Shown: one piece after another, positions 51,001-64,000 of the stretch
How the letters are laid out: each line of letters begins with the position of its first letter
Position numbering within the stretch: the stretch's first letter is position 1
Origin: Colletes latitarsis
Taxonomy: Eukaryota; Arthropoda; Insecta; Hymenoptera; Colletidae
Direction of reading: 5' to 3'
Assembly: GCF_051014445.1 (NCBI RefSeq)
Contig: NC_135136.1
Span: 24,756,001 to 24,820,000, forward strand
Length of the DNA stretch: 64,000 nt
The notes under the pieces: generated by a model
The model's input: the letters and a program-made list of their open reading frames with translations, nothing else
What the model was told of the DNA's origin: nothing
Database searches by the model: none
Made by a program: the position numbers and the translations under genes

Positions 51001-52570
51001 CCAGATGCGGGCATAACCCAGACCTAACTCAGACCTAACCGGTTTTATCCTCTAAAATGTGGATCGAAACCAGGTTTAATTGATTGTTTCAGTGTGGTAC
51101 CACATTAGTACGTGATCCAAACCCGAAAAAACCAAGGATCTGGCCAACAAGTATGCGAAGAAGGCAAAATCATGAGCCAGATGCGGGCATAACCCAGACC
51201 TAACTCAGACCTAACCGGTTTTATCCTCTAAAATGTGGATCGAAACCAGGTTTAATTGATTGTTTCAGTGTGGTACCACATTAGTACGTGATCCATACCA
51301 GAGAAAACCAAGGATCTGTCCAACAAGTGTTCGAAGAAGGCAAAATCATCGGCCAGATGCGGGCATAACACAGACCTAACCCAGACCTAACCCGTGTTAC
51401 CGACTAAAATACAGACCGAAACCAGGTTTAATTGACTGTTTCAGTGTGGTCCCACATTAGTACGTGATTCAAACCAGAGAAAACCAAGGATCTGGCCAAC
51501 AAGAATGCGGAAATGGCGAAATCATGAGCCAGATGCGGCCATAACCCAGACCTAACTCAGACCTAACAGGTTTTATCCTCTAAAATGTGGATCGAAACCA
51601 GGTTTAATTGATTGTTTCAGTGTGGTACCACATTAGTACGTGATTCAAACCAGAGAAAACAAAGGATCTGGCCAACAAGAATGCGAGGAATGCAAAATCA
51701 TGAGCCAGATGCGGGCATAACCCAGACCTAACCCAGACCTAACCGGTGTTATCCCCCAAAATGTGGATCGAATCCAGGTTTAATTGATTGCTTCAGTGTG
51801 GTACCACATTAGTACGTGATCCAAACCCGAAAACACCCAGGATCTGGCCAACAAGTGTTCGAAGAAGGCAAAATCATGGGCCAGATGCGGGCATAACCCA
51901 GACCTAACCCAGTCCTAACCAGTGTTATCCTCTAAAATATTGATCGAAACCAAGTTTAATGGACTGTTTCTGTGTGGTACCACATTACTGCGTGATTCAA
52001 ACCCGAAAAAACCAAGGATCTGGCCACTAAGTATGCGAAGAAGGCAAAGTCATGAGCCAAATGCGGGCATAACCCAGACCTAACCCAGACCTAACCCGTG
52101 TTACCGACTAAAATACAGACCGAAACCAGGTTTAATTGACTGTTTCAGTGTGGTACCACATTAGTACGTGATTCAAACCAGAGAAAACCAAGGATCTGGC
52201 CAACAAGAATGCGGAAAAGGCGAAATCATGAGCCAGATGCGGGCATAACCCAGACCTAACTCAGACCTAACCGGTTTTATCCTCTAAAATGTGGATCGAA
52301 ACAAGGTTTAATTGATTGTTTCAGTGTGGTACCACATTAGTACGTGATCCAAACCCGAAAAAACCAAGGATCTGGCCAACAAGTATGCGAAGGAGGCAAA
52401 ATCATGAGCCAGATGCGGGCATAACCCAGACCTAACCCAGACCTAACCGGTGTTATCCCCCAAAATGTGGATCGAAACCAGGTTTAATTGATTGCTTCAG
52501 TGTGGTACCACATTAGTACGTGATCCAAACCCGAAAAAACCAAGGATCTGGCCAACAAGTATGCGAAGGA
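45062..52570 (+). repeat. Higher-order repeat D, copy 3
   Basis: Offset from copy 2 is 8426 up to about 45960, then 7722 after loss of exactly four monomers (704 bp), then 7900 after about 49000, where the stretch deleted from copy 2 is intact. Rare variants match at the expected places: gtggtcccacattag (43548 and 51448) and atcgaatccagg after cccccaaaatg (43867 and 51767). The copies diverge near 52570. Confidence 0.83.
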
Positions 52571-55500
52571 GGCAATATCATGAGCCAGATGCGGGCATAA
52601 CGCAGACCTTACCCAGACCTAACCGGTGTTACCGACTAAAATACTGACCGAATCCAGGTTTAACTGACTGTTAGTGTGTGGTACCACATTACTACGTTAT
52701 TCAATCCAGAGAAAACCAAGGATCTGTCCAACAAGTGTTCGAAGAATGCAAAATCATGAGCCAGATGCGGGCATAACCCAGACCTAACTCAGACCTAACC
52801 GGTTTTATACTCTAAAATGTGGATCGAAACCAGGTTTAATTTATTGTTTCAATGTGGCACCACATTAGTACGTGATCCTAACCCGAAAAAACCAAGGATC
52901 TGGCCAACAAGTATGCGAAGAAGGCAAAATCATGAGCCAGTTGCGGGCATAACCCAGACCTAACCCAGACCTAACCGGTGTTACCGACTAAAATACTGAC
53001 CGAATCCAGGTTTAATTGACTGTTACTGTGTGGTACCACATTACTACGTGATACAAACCCGAAAATTCCCAGGATCTGACCAACAAGTATGCGAAGAATG
53101 CAAAATCATGAGCCAAATGCGGGCATAACCCAGACCTAACTCAGACCTAACCGGTTTTATACTCTAAAATGTGGATCGAAACCAGGTTTAATTGATTGTT
53201 TCAATGTGGCACCACATTAGTACGTGATCCAAACCCGAAAAAACCAAGGATCTGGCCAACAAGTATGCGAAGAAGGCAAAATCATGAGCCAGTTGCGGGC
53301 ATAACCCAGACCTAACCCAGACCTAACCGGTGTTACCGACTAAAATACTGACCGAATCCAGGTTTAATTGACTGTTAGTGTGTGGTACCACATTACTACG
53401 TTATTCAAACCAGAGAAAACCCCGGATCCGACCAACAAGTATGCGAAGAATGCAAAATCATGAGCCAGATGCGGGCATAACCCAGACCTAACTCAGACCT
53501 AACCGGTTTTATCCTCTAAAATGTGGATCGAAACCAGGTTTAATTGATTGTTTCAGTGTGGTACCACATTAGTACCTGATTCAAACCCGAAAAAACCCAG
53601 GATCTGGCCAACAACTATGCGAAGAAGGCAAAATCATGAGCCAGATGCGGGCATAACCCAGACCTAACCCAGACCTAACCGGTTTTATCCTCTAAAATGT
53701 GGATCGAATCCAGGTTTAATTGATTGTTTCAGTGTGGTACCACATTAGTACGTGATTCAAACCCGAAAAAACCAAGGATCTGGCCAACAAGTATGCGAAG
53801 AAGGCAAAATCATGAGCCAGATGCGGGCATAACCAAGACCTAACCCAGACCTAACCCGTGTTACCGACTAAAATACAGACCGAAACCAGGTTTAATTGAC
53901 TGTTTCAGTGTGGTACCACATTAGTACGTGATTCAAACCAGAGAAAACCAAGGATCCGGCCAACAAGAATGCGAGGAAGGCAAAATCATGAGCCTGATGT
54001 GGGCATAACCCAGACCTAACCCAGACCTAACCGGTTTTATCCTCTAAAATGTGGATCGAAACCAGGTTTAATTGATTGTTTCAGTGTGGTACCACATTAG
54101 CACGTGATCCAAACCCGAAAAAACCAAGGATATGGCCAACAAGTATGCGAAGGAGGCAAAATCATGAGCCAGATGCGGGCATAACCCAGACCTAACCCAG
54201 ACCTAACCGGTGTTATCCCCTAAAATGTGGATCGAAACCAGGTTTAATTGACTGTTTCAGTGTGGTATCATATTAGTACGTGATTCAAACCCGAAAAAAC
54301 CCAGGATCTGGCCAACAACTATGCGAAGAAGGCAAAATCATGAGCCAGATGCGGGCATAACCCAGACCTAATCCAGACCTAACCTGAGTTACCGACTAAA
54401 ATATTGGTCGGAACCAGGTTTAATTGTCTGTTTCAGTGAGGTGTCACATTACTACGTGTTTGAAACCAGAGAAAACCCAGGATCTGGCGAACGAGAATGC
54501 GGAAAAGGCGAAATCATGAGCCAGATGCGGGCATAACCCAGACCTAACCCAGACCTAACCGGTGTTACCGACTAAAATACTGACCGAATCCAGGTTTAAT
54601 TGACTGTTACTGTGCGGTACCATATTACTACGTGATACAAACCCGAAAATTCCCAGGATCTGACCAACATGTATGCGAAGAATGCAAAATCATGAGCCAG
54701 ATGCGGGCAGAACCCAGACCTAACTCAGACCTAACCGGTTTTATCCTCTAAAATGTGGATCGAAACCAGGTTTAATTGATTGTTTCAGTGTCGTACCACA
54801 TTAGTACGTGATCCAAACCCGAAAAAACCAAGGATCTGGCCAACAAGTATGCGAGCAAGGCAAAATCTTGAGCCAGATGCGGGCATAACCCAGACCTAAC
54901 CCAGACCTAACCGGTGTTACCGACTAAAATACTGACCGAATCCAGGTTTAATTGTCTGTTTTTGTGTGGTACCACATTACTACGTTATTCAAACCCGGAA
55001 ATTCCCAGGATCTGACCAACAAGTATGCGAAGAAGGCAAAATCCTGAGCCAGATGCGGGCATAACCCAGACCAAACCCAGACCTAACCGGTGTTACCGAC
55101 TAAAATACTGACCGAATCCAGGTTTAATTGACTGTTACTGTGTGGTACCACATTACTACGTGATACAAACCCGAAAATTCCCAGGATCTGGCCAACAAGT
55201 ATGCGAAGAAGGCAAAATCATGAGGCAGATGCGGGCATAACCCAGACCTAACCCAGACCTAAACCGTGTTACCGACTAAAATACAGACCGAAACCAGGTT
55301 TAATTGACTGTTTCAGTGTGGTACCACATTAGTACGTGATTCAAACCAGAGAAAACCAAGGATCTGGCCAACAAGAATGCGAGGAAGGCAAAATCATGAG
55401 CCAGATGCGGGCATAACCCAGACCTAACCCAGACCTAACCGGAGTTACCGACTAAAATATTGGTCGGAACCAGGTCTAATTGTCTGTTTCATTGTGGTAC

Positions 55501-58442
55501 CACATAACTTCGTGATTGAGACCAGAGAAAACCAAGGATCCGTCCAACAAGAATGCGGAAAATCAAAATCATGAGTCAGATGCTGGCATTACCCAGACCT
55601 AACCCAGACCTAACCGGTGTTACCGAATAAAATACTGACCGAATCCAGGTTTAATTGTCTGTTACTGTGTGGTACCACATTACTACGTTATTCAAGCCCG
55701 GAAATTCTCAGGATCTGACCAACAAGTATGCGAAAAAGGCAAAATCATGAGCCAGATGTGGGCATAACCCAGACCTAACCCAGCCCTAACCGGTTTTATC
55801 CTCTAAAATATTGATCGAAACCAAGTTTAATCGACTGTTTCAGTGTGGTACCACATTACTACGTGATTCAAATCCAAAAAACCCAGGATCTGGCCAACAA
55901 CTATGCGAAGAAAGCAAAATCATGAGCCAGATGCGGGCATAACCCAGACCTAACCCAGACCTAACCGGTGTTATCCTCTAAAATATTGATCGAAACCAAG
56001 TTTAATCGACTGTTTCAGTGTGGTACAACATTACTACGTGATTCAAACCCGAAAAAAACCCAGGATCTGGCCAACATCTGTGAGAAGAAGACAAAATCAT
56101 GAGCCAGATGCGGGCATAACCCAGACCTTACCCAGACCTAGCCGGTGTTACCGACTAAAATATTGGTCGGAACCCGGTTTAATTGTCTGTTTCAGTGAGG
56201 TGTCACATTACTACGTGTTTCAAACCAGAGAAAACCAAGGATATGGCCAACAAGTATGCGGAAAAGGCAAAACCATGAGCCAGATGCGGGCATAACCCAG
56301 ACCTAACCCAGACCTAACCCGTGTTACCGACTAAAATACAGACCGAAACCAGGTTTAATTGACTGTTTCAGTGTGGTACCACATTAGTACGTGATTCAAA
56401 CCAGAAAAAACCAAGGATCTGCCCAACAAGAATGCTAGGAAGGCAAAATCATGAGTCTGATGTGGGCATAACCCAGACCTAACCCAGACCTAACCGGTTT
56501 TATCCTCTAAAATGTGCATCGAAACCAGGTTTAATTGATTGTTTCAGTGTGGTACCACATTAGTACGTGATCCAAACTCGAAAAAACCAAGGATCTGGCC
56601 AACAAGTATGCGAAGAAGGCAAAATCATGAGCCAGTTGCGGGCATAACCCAGACCTAACCCAGACCTAACCGGTGTTACCGACTAAAATACTGACCGAAT
56701 CCAGGTTTAATTGACTGTTAGTGTGTGGTACCACATTACTTCGTTATTCAAACCAGAGAAAACCCCGGATCCGACCCACAAGTATGCGAAGAATGCAAAA
56801 TCATGAGCCAGATGCGGGCATAACCCAGACCTAACTCAGTCCTAACCGGTTTTATCCTCTAAAATGTGGATCGAAACCAGGTTTAATTGATTGTTTCAGT
56901 GTGGTACCACATTAGTACCTGATTCAAACCCGAAAAAACCCAGGATCTGGCCAACAACTATGCGAAGAAGGCAAAATCATAAGCCAGATGCGGGCATAAC
57001 CCAGACCTAACCCAGACCTAACCGGTTTTATCCTCTAAAATGTGGATCGAAACCAGGTTTAATTGATTGTTTCAGTGTGGTACCACATTAGTACGTGATC
57101 CAAACCCGAAAAAACCAAGGATCTGGCCAACAAGTATGCGAAGAAGGCAAAATCATGAGCCAGATGCGGGCATAACCCAGACCTAACCCAGACCTAACCC
57201 GTGTTACCGACTAAAATACAGACCGAAACCAGGTTTAATTGACTGTTTCAGTGTGGTACCACATTACTACGTGATTAATACCCGAAAATTCCCAGGATCT
57301 GACCAACATGTATGCGAAGAATGCAAAATCATGAGCCAGATGCGGGCATAACCCAGACCTAACTCAGACCTAACCGGTTTTATCATCTAAAATGTGGATC
57401 GAAACCAGGTTTAATTGATTGTTTCAGTGTGGTACCACATTAGTACGTGATCCAAACCCGAAAAAACCAAGGATCTGGCCAACAAGTATGCGAACAAGGC
57501 AAAATCATGAGCCAGATGCGGGCATAACCCAGACCTAACCCAGACCTAACTCGTGTTACCGACTAAAATACAGACCGAAACCAGGTTTAATTGACTGTTT
57601 CAGTGTGGTACCACATTAGTACGTGATTCAAACCAGAGAAAACGAAGGATCTGGCCAACAAGAATGCGAGAAGGCAAAATCATGAGCCTGATGTGGGCAT
57701 AACCCAGACCTAACCCAGACCTAACCGGTTTTATCCTCTAAAATGTGGATCGAAACCAGGTTTAATTGATTGTTTCAGTGTGGTACCACATTAGTACGTG
57801 ATCCAAACCCGAAAAAACCAAGGATCTGGCCAACAAGTATGCGAAGGAGGCAAAATCATGAGCCAGATGCGGGCATAACCCAGACCTAACCCAGACCTAA
57901 CCGGTGTTACCGACTAAAATACTGACCGAATCCAGGTTTAATTGTCTGTTACTGTGTGGTACCACATTACTACGTTATTCAAGCCCGGAAATTCTCAGGA
58001 TCTGAAAACAACAAGTATGCGAAAAAGGCAAAATCATGAGCCAGATGTGGGCATAACCCAGACCTAACCCAGCCCTAACCGGTTTTATCCTCTAAAATAT
58101 TGATCGAAACCAAGTTTAATCGACTGTTTCAGTGTGGTACCACATTACTACGTGATTCAAATCCAAAAAAACCCAGGATCTGGCCAACAACTATGCGAGG
58201 AAGGCAAAATCATGAGCCAGATGCGGGCATAACCCAGACCTTACCCAGACCTAGCCGGTGTTACCGACTAAAATATTGGTCGGAACCAGGTTTAATTGTC
58301 TGTTTCAGTGAGGTGTCACATTACTACGTGTTTCAAACCAGAGAAAACCAAGGATCTGGCCAACAAGTATGCGGAAAAGGCAAAACCATGAGCCAGATGC
58401 GGGCATAACCCAGACCTAACCCAGACCTAACCGGTGTTATCC
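52571..58442 (+). repeat. Mixed satellite zone
   Basis: Monomers of several classes. A dimeric duplication of period 352 lies at 52801-53504, recognised by ttttatactc and tcaatgtggcacc. Bases 55440-56300 resemble parts of block D, including a gatctgaccaac version of the monomer that elsewhere carries gatctgaaaacaac. Another copy with the insertion is at 58002. No genes. Confidence 0.75.
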
Positions 58443-60732
58443 TCTAAAATATTGATCGAAACCAAGTTTAATCGACTGTTTCAGTGTGGTACAACATTAC
58501 TACGTGATTCAAACCCGAAAAAAACCCAGGATCTGGCCAACATCTATGCGAAGAAGACAAAATCATGAGCCAGATGCGGGCATAACCCAGACCTTACCCA
58601 GACCTAGCCGGTGTTACCGACTAAAATATTGGTCGGAACCAGGTTTAATTGTCTGTTTCAGTGAGGTGTCACATTACTACGTGTTTCAAACCAGAGAAAA
58701 CCAAGGATCTGGCCAACAAGTATGCGGAAAAGGCAAAACCATGAGCCAGATGCGGGCATAACCCAGACCTAACCCAGACCTAACCCGTGTTACCGACTAA
58801 AATACAGACCGAAACCAGGTTTAATTGACTGTTTCAGTGTGGTACCACATTAGTACGTGATTCAAACCAGAGAAAACCAAGGATCTGGCCAACAACAATG
58901 CGAGAAGGCAAAATCATGAGCCTGATGTGGGCATAACCCAGACCTAACTCATACCTAACCGGTTTTATCCTCTAAAATGTGGATCGAAACCAGGTTTAAT
59001 TGACTGTTACTGTGTGGTACCACATTACTACGTGATTAATACCCGAAAAAACCCAGGATCTGGCCAACAGCTATGCGAAGCAGGTAAAATCATTAGCCAG
59101 ATGCGGGCATAACCCAGACCTAACCCAGACCTAACCCGTGTTACCGATTAAAATACAGACCGAAACCAGGTTTAATTGACTGTTTCAGTGTGGTACCACA
59201 TTAGTACGTGATTCAAACCAGAGAAAACCAAGGATCTGGCCAACAACAATGCGAGAAGGCAAAATCATGAGCCTGATGTGGGCATAACCCAGACCTAACC
59301 CAGACCTAACCGGTTTTATCCTCTAAAATGTGGATCGAAACCAGGTTTAATTGATTGTTTCAGTGTGGTACCACATTAGTACGTGATCCAAACCCGAAAA
59401 AACCAAGGATCTGGCCAACAAGTATGCGAAGGAGGCAAAATCATGAGCCAGATGCGGGCATAACCCAGACCTAACCCAGACCTAACCGGTGTTATCCCCT
59501 AAAATGTGGATCGAAACCAGGTTTAATTGACTGTTTCAGTGTGGTATCATATTAGTACGTGATTCAAACCCGAAAAAACCAAGGATCTGGCCAACAAGTA
59601 TGCGAACAAGGCAAAATCATGAGCCAGATGCGGGCATAACCCAGACCTAACCCAGACCTAACCGGTGTTACCGACTAAAATACTGACCGAATTCAGGTTT
59701 AATTGTCTGTTACTGTGTGGTACCACATTACTACGTTATTCAAACCCGGAAATTCCCAGGAGCTGGCCAACAACTATGCGAAGAAGGCAAAATCATGAGC
59801 CAGATGGGGGCATAACCCAGACCTAAGCCAGACATAAACGGTGTTATACTCTAAAATAATGATCGAATCCAAGTTTAACGTACTGTTTTTGTGTGGTACC
59901 ACATTACTGCGTGATTCAAACCCGAAAAAACCCAGGATCTGGCCAACAAGTTTGCGAAGAAAGCAAAATCATGAGCCACATGCGGGCATAACCCAGACCT
60001 AACCCAGACCTAACCGGTGTTAACCTCTAAAATATTCATCGAATCCAAGTTTAACGGACTGTTTCTGTGTGATACCACATTACTGCGTGATTCAAACCCG
60101 AAAAAACCCAGGATCTGACCAACAAGAATGCGGAAAAGGCAAAATCATGAGCCAGATGCGGGCATAACCCAGACCTAACCCAGACCTAACCGGTGTTATC
60201 CTCTAAAATATAGATCGAAACCAAGTTTAATGGAGTGTTCCAGTGTGGTACCACATTACTGCGTGATTCAAAACCGAAAAAACCCAGGATCTGGTCAACA
60301 AGAATGCGGAAAAGGCGAAATCATGAGCCAGATGCGGGCATAACCCAGACCTAACCCAGACCTAACCGGTGTTACCGACTAAAATACTGACCGAATCCAG
60401 GTTTAATTGACTGTTACTGTGTGTTACCACATTACTACGTGATAAAAAACCCGAAAATTCCCAGGATCTGACCAACAAGTATGCGAAGAATGCAAAATCA
60501 TGAGCCAGATGCGGGCATAACCCAGACCTAACTCAGACCTAACCGGTTTTATCCTCCAAAACGTGGATCGAAACCAGGTTTAATTGACTGTTACTGTATG
60601 GTACCACATTAGTACGTGATTCAAACCAGAGAAATCCAAGGATCTGGCCAACAAGAATGCGAGGAAGGCAAAATCATGAGCCTGATGTGGGCATAACCCA
60701 GACCTAACCCAGACCTAACCGGTTTTATCCTC
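58443..60732 (+). repeat. Mixed satellite zone with dimeric duplications
   Basis: Monomers at 58091 and 58443 begin near-copies about 352 bp apart. The caacaacaatgcgagaaggc variant occurs at 58890 and 59241, 351 bp apart. After 59800 monomers become more diverse and no long-period copy is evident. Confidence 0.75.
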
Positions 60733-61436
60733 TAAAATATTGATCGAAACCAAGTTTAATTGACTGTTACTGTGTGTTACCATATTACTACGTGATACAA
60801 ACCCGAAAATTCCCAGGATCTGACCAACAAGTATGCGACGAATGCAAAATCATGAGCCAGATGCGGGCATAACCCAGACCTAACCCAGACCTAACCGGTG
60901 TTATCCCCTAAAATGTGGATCGAAACCAGGTTTAATTGACTGCTTCAGTGTGGTATCATATTAGTACGTTATTCAAACCAGAGAAAACCAAGGATCTGTC
61001 CAACAAGTGTTCGAAGAAGGCAAAATCATGGGCCAGATGCGGGCATAACCCAGACCTAACCCAGACCTAACCAGTGTTATCCTCTAAAATATTGATCGAT
61101 ACCAAGTTTAATTGACTGTTACTGTGTGTTACCACATTACTACGTGATACAAACCCGAAAATTCCCAGGATCTGACCAACAAGTATGCGACGAATGCAAA
61201 ATCATGAGCCAGATGCGGGCATAACCCAGACCTAACCCAGACCTAACCGGTGTTATCCCCTAAAATGTGGATCGAAACCAGGTTTAATTGACTGCTTCAG
61301 TGTGGTATCATATTAGTACGTTATTCAAACCAGAGAAAACCAAGGATCTGTCCAACAAGTGTTCGAAGAAGGCAAAATCATGGGCCAGATGCGGGCATAA
61401 CCCAGACCTAACCCAGACCTAACCAGTGTTATCCTC
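60733..61436 (+). repeat. Dimeric higher-order repeat, two copies (352 bp)
   Basis: Units start at 60733 and 61085 and differ at few positions. Each has one monomer with tgcgacgaatgc and one with ctgcttcag, gatctgtccaacaagtgttcg and catgggcc. Confidence 0.88.
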
Positions 61437-62492
61437 TAAAATATTGATCGAAACCAAGTTTAATTGACTGTTACTGTGTGTTACCACATTACTACGTGAT
61501 ACAAACCCGAAAATTCCCAGGATCTGACCAACAAGTATGCGACGAATGCAAAATCATGAGCCAGATGCGGGCATAACCCAGACCTAACTCAGACCTAACC
61601 GGTATTATCCTCTAAAATGTGGATCGAAACCAGGTTTAATTGACTGTTACTGTGTGGTACCACATTACTACGTGATTAATACCCGAAAAAACCCAGGATC
61701 TGGCCAACAACTATGCGAAGAAGGTAAAATCATTAGCCAGATGAGGGCATAACACAGACCAAACCCAGACCTAACCGGTGTTACCGACTAAAATACGGAC
61801 CGAATCCACGTTTAATTGACTGTTAGTGTGTGGTACCACATTACTACGTTATTCAAACCAGAGAAAACCAAGGATCTGACCAACAAGTGTTCGAAGAAGG
61901 CAAAATCATGGGCCACATGCGGGCATAACCCAGACCTAACCCAGACCTAACCAGTGTTATCCTCTAAAATATTGATCGAAACCAAGTTTAATTGACTGTT
62001 ACTGTGTGTTACCACATTACTACGTGATACAATCCCGAAAATTCCCAGGATCTGACCAACAAGTATGCGAAGAATGCAAAATCATGAGCCAGATGCGGGC
62101 ATTACCCAGACCTAACTCAGACCTAACCGGTATTATCCTCTAAAATGTGGATCGAAACCAGGTTTAATTGACTGTTACTGTGTGGTACTACATTACTACG
62201 TGATTAATACCCGAAAAAACCCAGGATCTGGCCAACAACTATGCGAAGAATGTAAAATCATTAGCCAGATGCGGGCATAACACAGACCTAACCCAGACCT
62301 AGCCCGTGTTACCGACTAAAATACAGACCGAAACCAGGTTCAAATTACTGTTTCAGTGTCGTACCACATTAGTACGTGATTCAAACCAGAGAAAACCAAG
62401 GATCTCTCCAACAAGTGTTCGAAGAAGGCAAAATCATGGGTCAGATGCGGGCATAACCCAGACCTAATCCAGACCTATCCAGTGTTATCCTC
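61437..62492 (+). repeat. Trimeric higher-order repeat, two copies (528 bp)
   Basis: Units start at 61437 and 61965. Shared order: a gatacaaacccgaaaattccc monomer ending in ggtattatcctc, a gattaatacccg monomer with catt in place of catg, then a caagtgttcgaagaagg monomer. The third monomers differ in their left halves, so the unit is being remodelled. Confidence 0.82.
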
Positions 62493-63020
62493 TAAAATAT
62501 TGATCGAAACCAAGTTTAATTGACTGTTACTGTGTGTTACCACATTACTACATGATACAAACCCGAAAATTCCCAGGATCTGACCAACAAGTATGCGACG
62601 AATGCAAAATCATGAGCCAGATGCGGGCATAACCCAGACCTAACCCAGACCTAACCGGTGTTACCCCCTAAAATGTGGATCGAAACCAGGTTTAATTGAC
62701 TGCTTCAGTGTGGTATCATATTAGTACGTGATTCAAACCCGAAAAAACCCAGGATCCCGCCAACAACTATGCGAAGAATGCAAAATCATGAGCCAGATGC
62801 GGTCATAACCCTGACCTAACCCAGACCTAACCGGTGTTACCGACTAAAATACTGACCGAATCCAGGTTTAATTGACTGTTAGTGTGTGTTACCACATTAC
62901 TACGTGATACAAACCCTAAAAAACCCAGGATCTGGCCAACAAGTATGCGAAGAAGGCAAGATCATGAGCCAGATGCGGGCATAACCCAGACCTAACCCAG
63001 ACCTAACCGGTGTTATCCTC

Positions 63021-63727
63021 TAAAATATTGATCGAAACCAATTTTAATGGACTGTTCCAGAGTGGTACCATAATTACTACGTGATTCAAACCCGAAAAAA
63101 CCCAGGATCTGACCAACAAGTATGCGAAGAATGCAAAATCATGAGCCAGTTGCGGGCATAACCCAGACATAACCCAGACCTAATCGGTTTTATCCTCTAA
63201 AATATTGATCGAAACCAAGTTTAATGTAACTGTTCCAGTATGGCTCCACATTACTACGTGATTCAAACCAGAGAGAACCAAGGATCTGGCCAACAAGAAT
63301 GCGAAGAAGGCACAATCATGAGCCAGATACGGGCATAACCCAGACCTAACCCAGACCTAACCGGTCTTATCCTCTAAAGTATTGATCGAAACCAAGTATA
63401 ATGGACTGTTTCAGTGTGGTACCGTAATTACTACGTGATACAAACCCGAAAATTCCCAGGATCTGGCCAACAACTATGCGAAGAAGGCAAAATCATGAGC
63501 CAGATGCGGGTATAACCCAGACCTAACCCAGACCTAACCGGTGTTATACTCTAAAATATTGATCGAATCCAAGTGTAGCGGACTGTTTCTGTGTGGTACC
63601 ACATTACTGCGTGATTCAAACCCGAAAAAACCCAGGATCTGGCCAACATGAATGCGGAAAAGGCAAAATCATGAGCCAGATACGGTTATAACCCAGACCT
63701 AACCCAGACCTAACCGGTGTTATCCTC
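63021..63727 (+). repeat. Tetrameric higher-order repeat, first copy (707 bp)
   Basis: The atggactgttccag / accataattactacg monomer at 63021 recurs at 63728 (tactataattactacg), and the following ccagttgcgggcataac monomer also recurs. The second copy is cut by the end of the window. The period is 704 plus 3 bases of small insertions, such as the extra base in the taatgtaactg and ccgtaattac variants. Confidence 0.78.
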
Positions 63728-64000
63728 TAAAATATTGATCGAAACCAAGTTTAATGGACTGTTCCAGTGTGGTACTATAATTACTACGTGATTCAAACCA
63801 GAAAAAACCCAGGATCTGACCAACAAGTATGCGAAGAATGCAAAATCATGAGCCAGTTGCGGGCATAACACAGACCTAACCCAGACCTAATCGGTTTCAT
63901 CCTCTAAAATATTGATCGAAACCAAGTTTAATGGACTGTTCCAGTGTGGTACCACATTACTACGTGATTGAAACCAGAAAAAACCAAGGATCCGGCCAAC

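Larger units (their letters stand above)
16534..64000 (+). repeat. 176-bp satellite array, right segment
   Basis: The same satellite resumes after the insertion in the same orientation and runs to the end of the window. The first partial monomer (aagtatgcgaaggaggc) completes the one interrupted at 16100. Roughly 270 monomers lie here. Length variants include 177-bp monomers with one extra A, 178-bp monomers with a two-base insertion, and 165-bp monomers lacking one 11-bp sub-repeat. No unique DNA, gene or second insertion interrupts it. The long forward open frames found here are by-products of the repeat. Confidence 0.97.

Noticed and set aside
58100..58408. 102-codon open frame
   Set aside because: It joins two adjacent satellite monomers and is the same kind of by-product in a different monomer pair.
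1..64000. CRISPR array
   Set aside because: The 176-bp units abut directly with no unique spacers, and unit size is far above CRISPR repeats.
1..64000. Human-type CENP-B box in the monomer
   Set aside because: The closest stretch (ttcgggtttgaatcac on the minus strand) lacks the required spaced CGGG, so the core pattern is not met.
1..64000. Trypanosome 177-bp minichromosome satellite or Brassica 176-bp centromere satellite
   Set aside because: The unit length is similar, but the 45% GC sequence does not resemble what I recall of either; length alone is not evidence.

Overview
The window is essentially one thing: a continuous head-to-tail tandem array of a roughly 176-bp satellite, with the same orientation from base 1 to base 64000. 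About 360 monomers are present and the array runs off both ends. The only other sequence is one short GC-rich retroposon-like insertion ending in 22 A's at 16101-16520. I see no credible protein-coding gene, tRNA, rRNA, CRISPR array or unique flanking DNA. The organism is a eukaryote: a megasatellite of nucleosome-plus-linker unit length and a poly(A)-tailed insertion with a target-site duplication are eukaryotic traits. I cannot name the taxon. An arthropod is a weak guess, based only on the insect-like CCTAA motif and a general impression of the insertion's tail.

The monomer, phased from the taaaat motif, is 176 bp; the first one has 80 G+C (45%). In order it holds a variable left half, a 12-bp perfect dyad (tgtggtaccaca, monomer positions 41-52), a variable middle (cccgaaaaaaccc or cagagaaaacc types), a conserved block around atcatgagccagatgcgggc, and two copies of an 11-bp telomere-like unit (cccagacctaa, positions 141-162). 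Several monomer classes can be told apart and are freely recombined.

Layout. Bases 1-9548 are a tandem duplication of a ~4.75-kb, 27-monomer block, the second copy carrying one extra monomer. Bases 8086-13713 are a later, overlapping tandem duplication of 2814 bp (16 monomers). Bases 13714-17295 are irregular and contain the insertion. Bases 17296-23593 hold three copies of a 2.1-2.6 kb block. Bases 23594-30660 are a shuffled zone with partial copies. Bases 30661-52570 are a large nested higher-order repeat with units of 5.8-8.4 kb present about three times and differing by whole-monomer indels. Bases 52571-60732 are mixed, with short dimeric duplications. Bases 60733-64000 show short-period dimer, trimer and tetramer repeats.

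The array therefore records repeated unequal exchange at many scales, as expected of a centromeric or other heterochromatic satellite. The item most worth following up is the 420-bp insertion. It is compact, GC-rich and almost entirely made of strong inverted repeats, including a GAAA tetraloop hairpin. It is bounded by a 13-bp target duplication that the monomer arithmetic confirms exactly.
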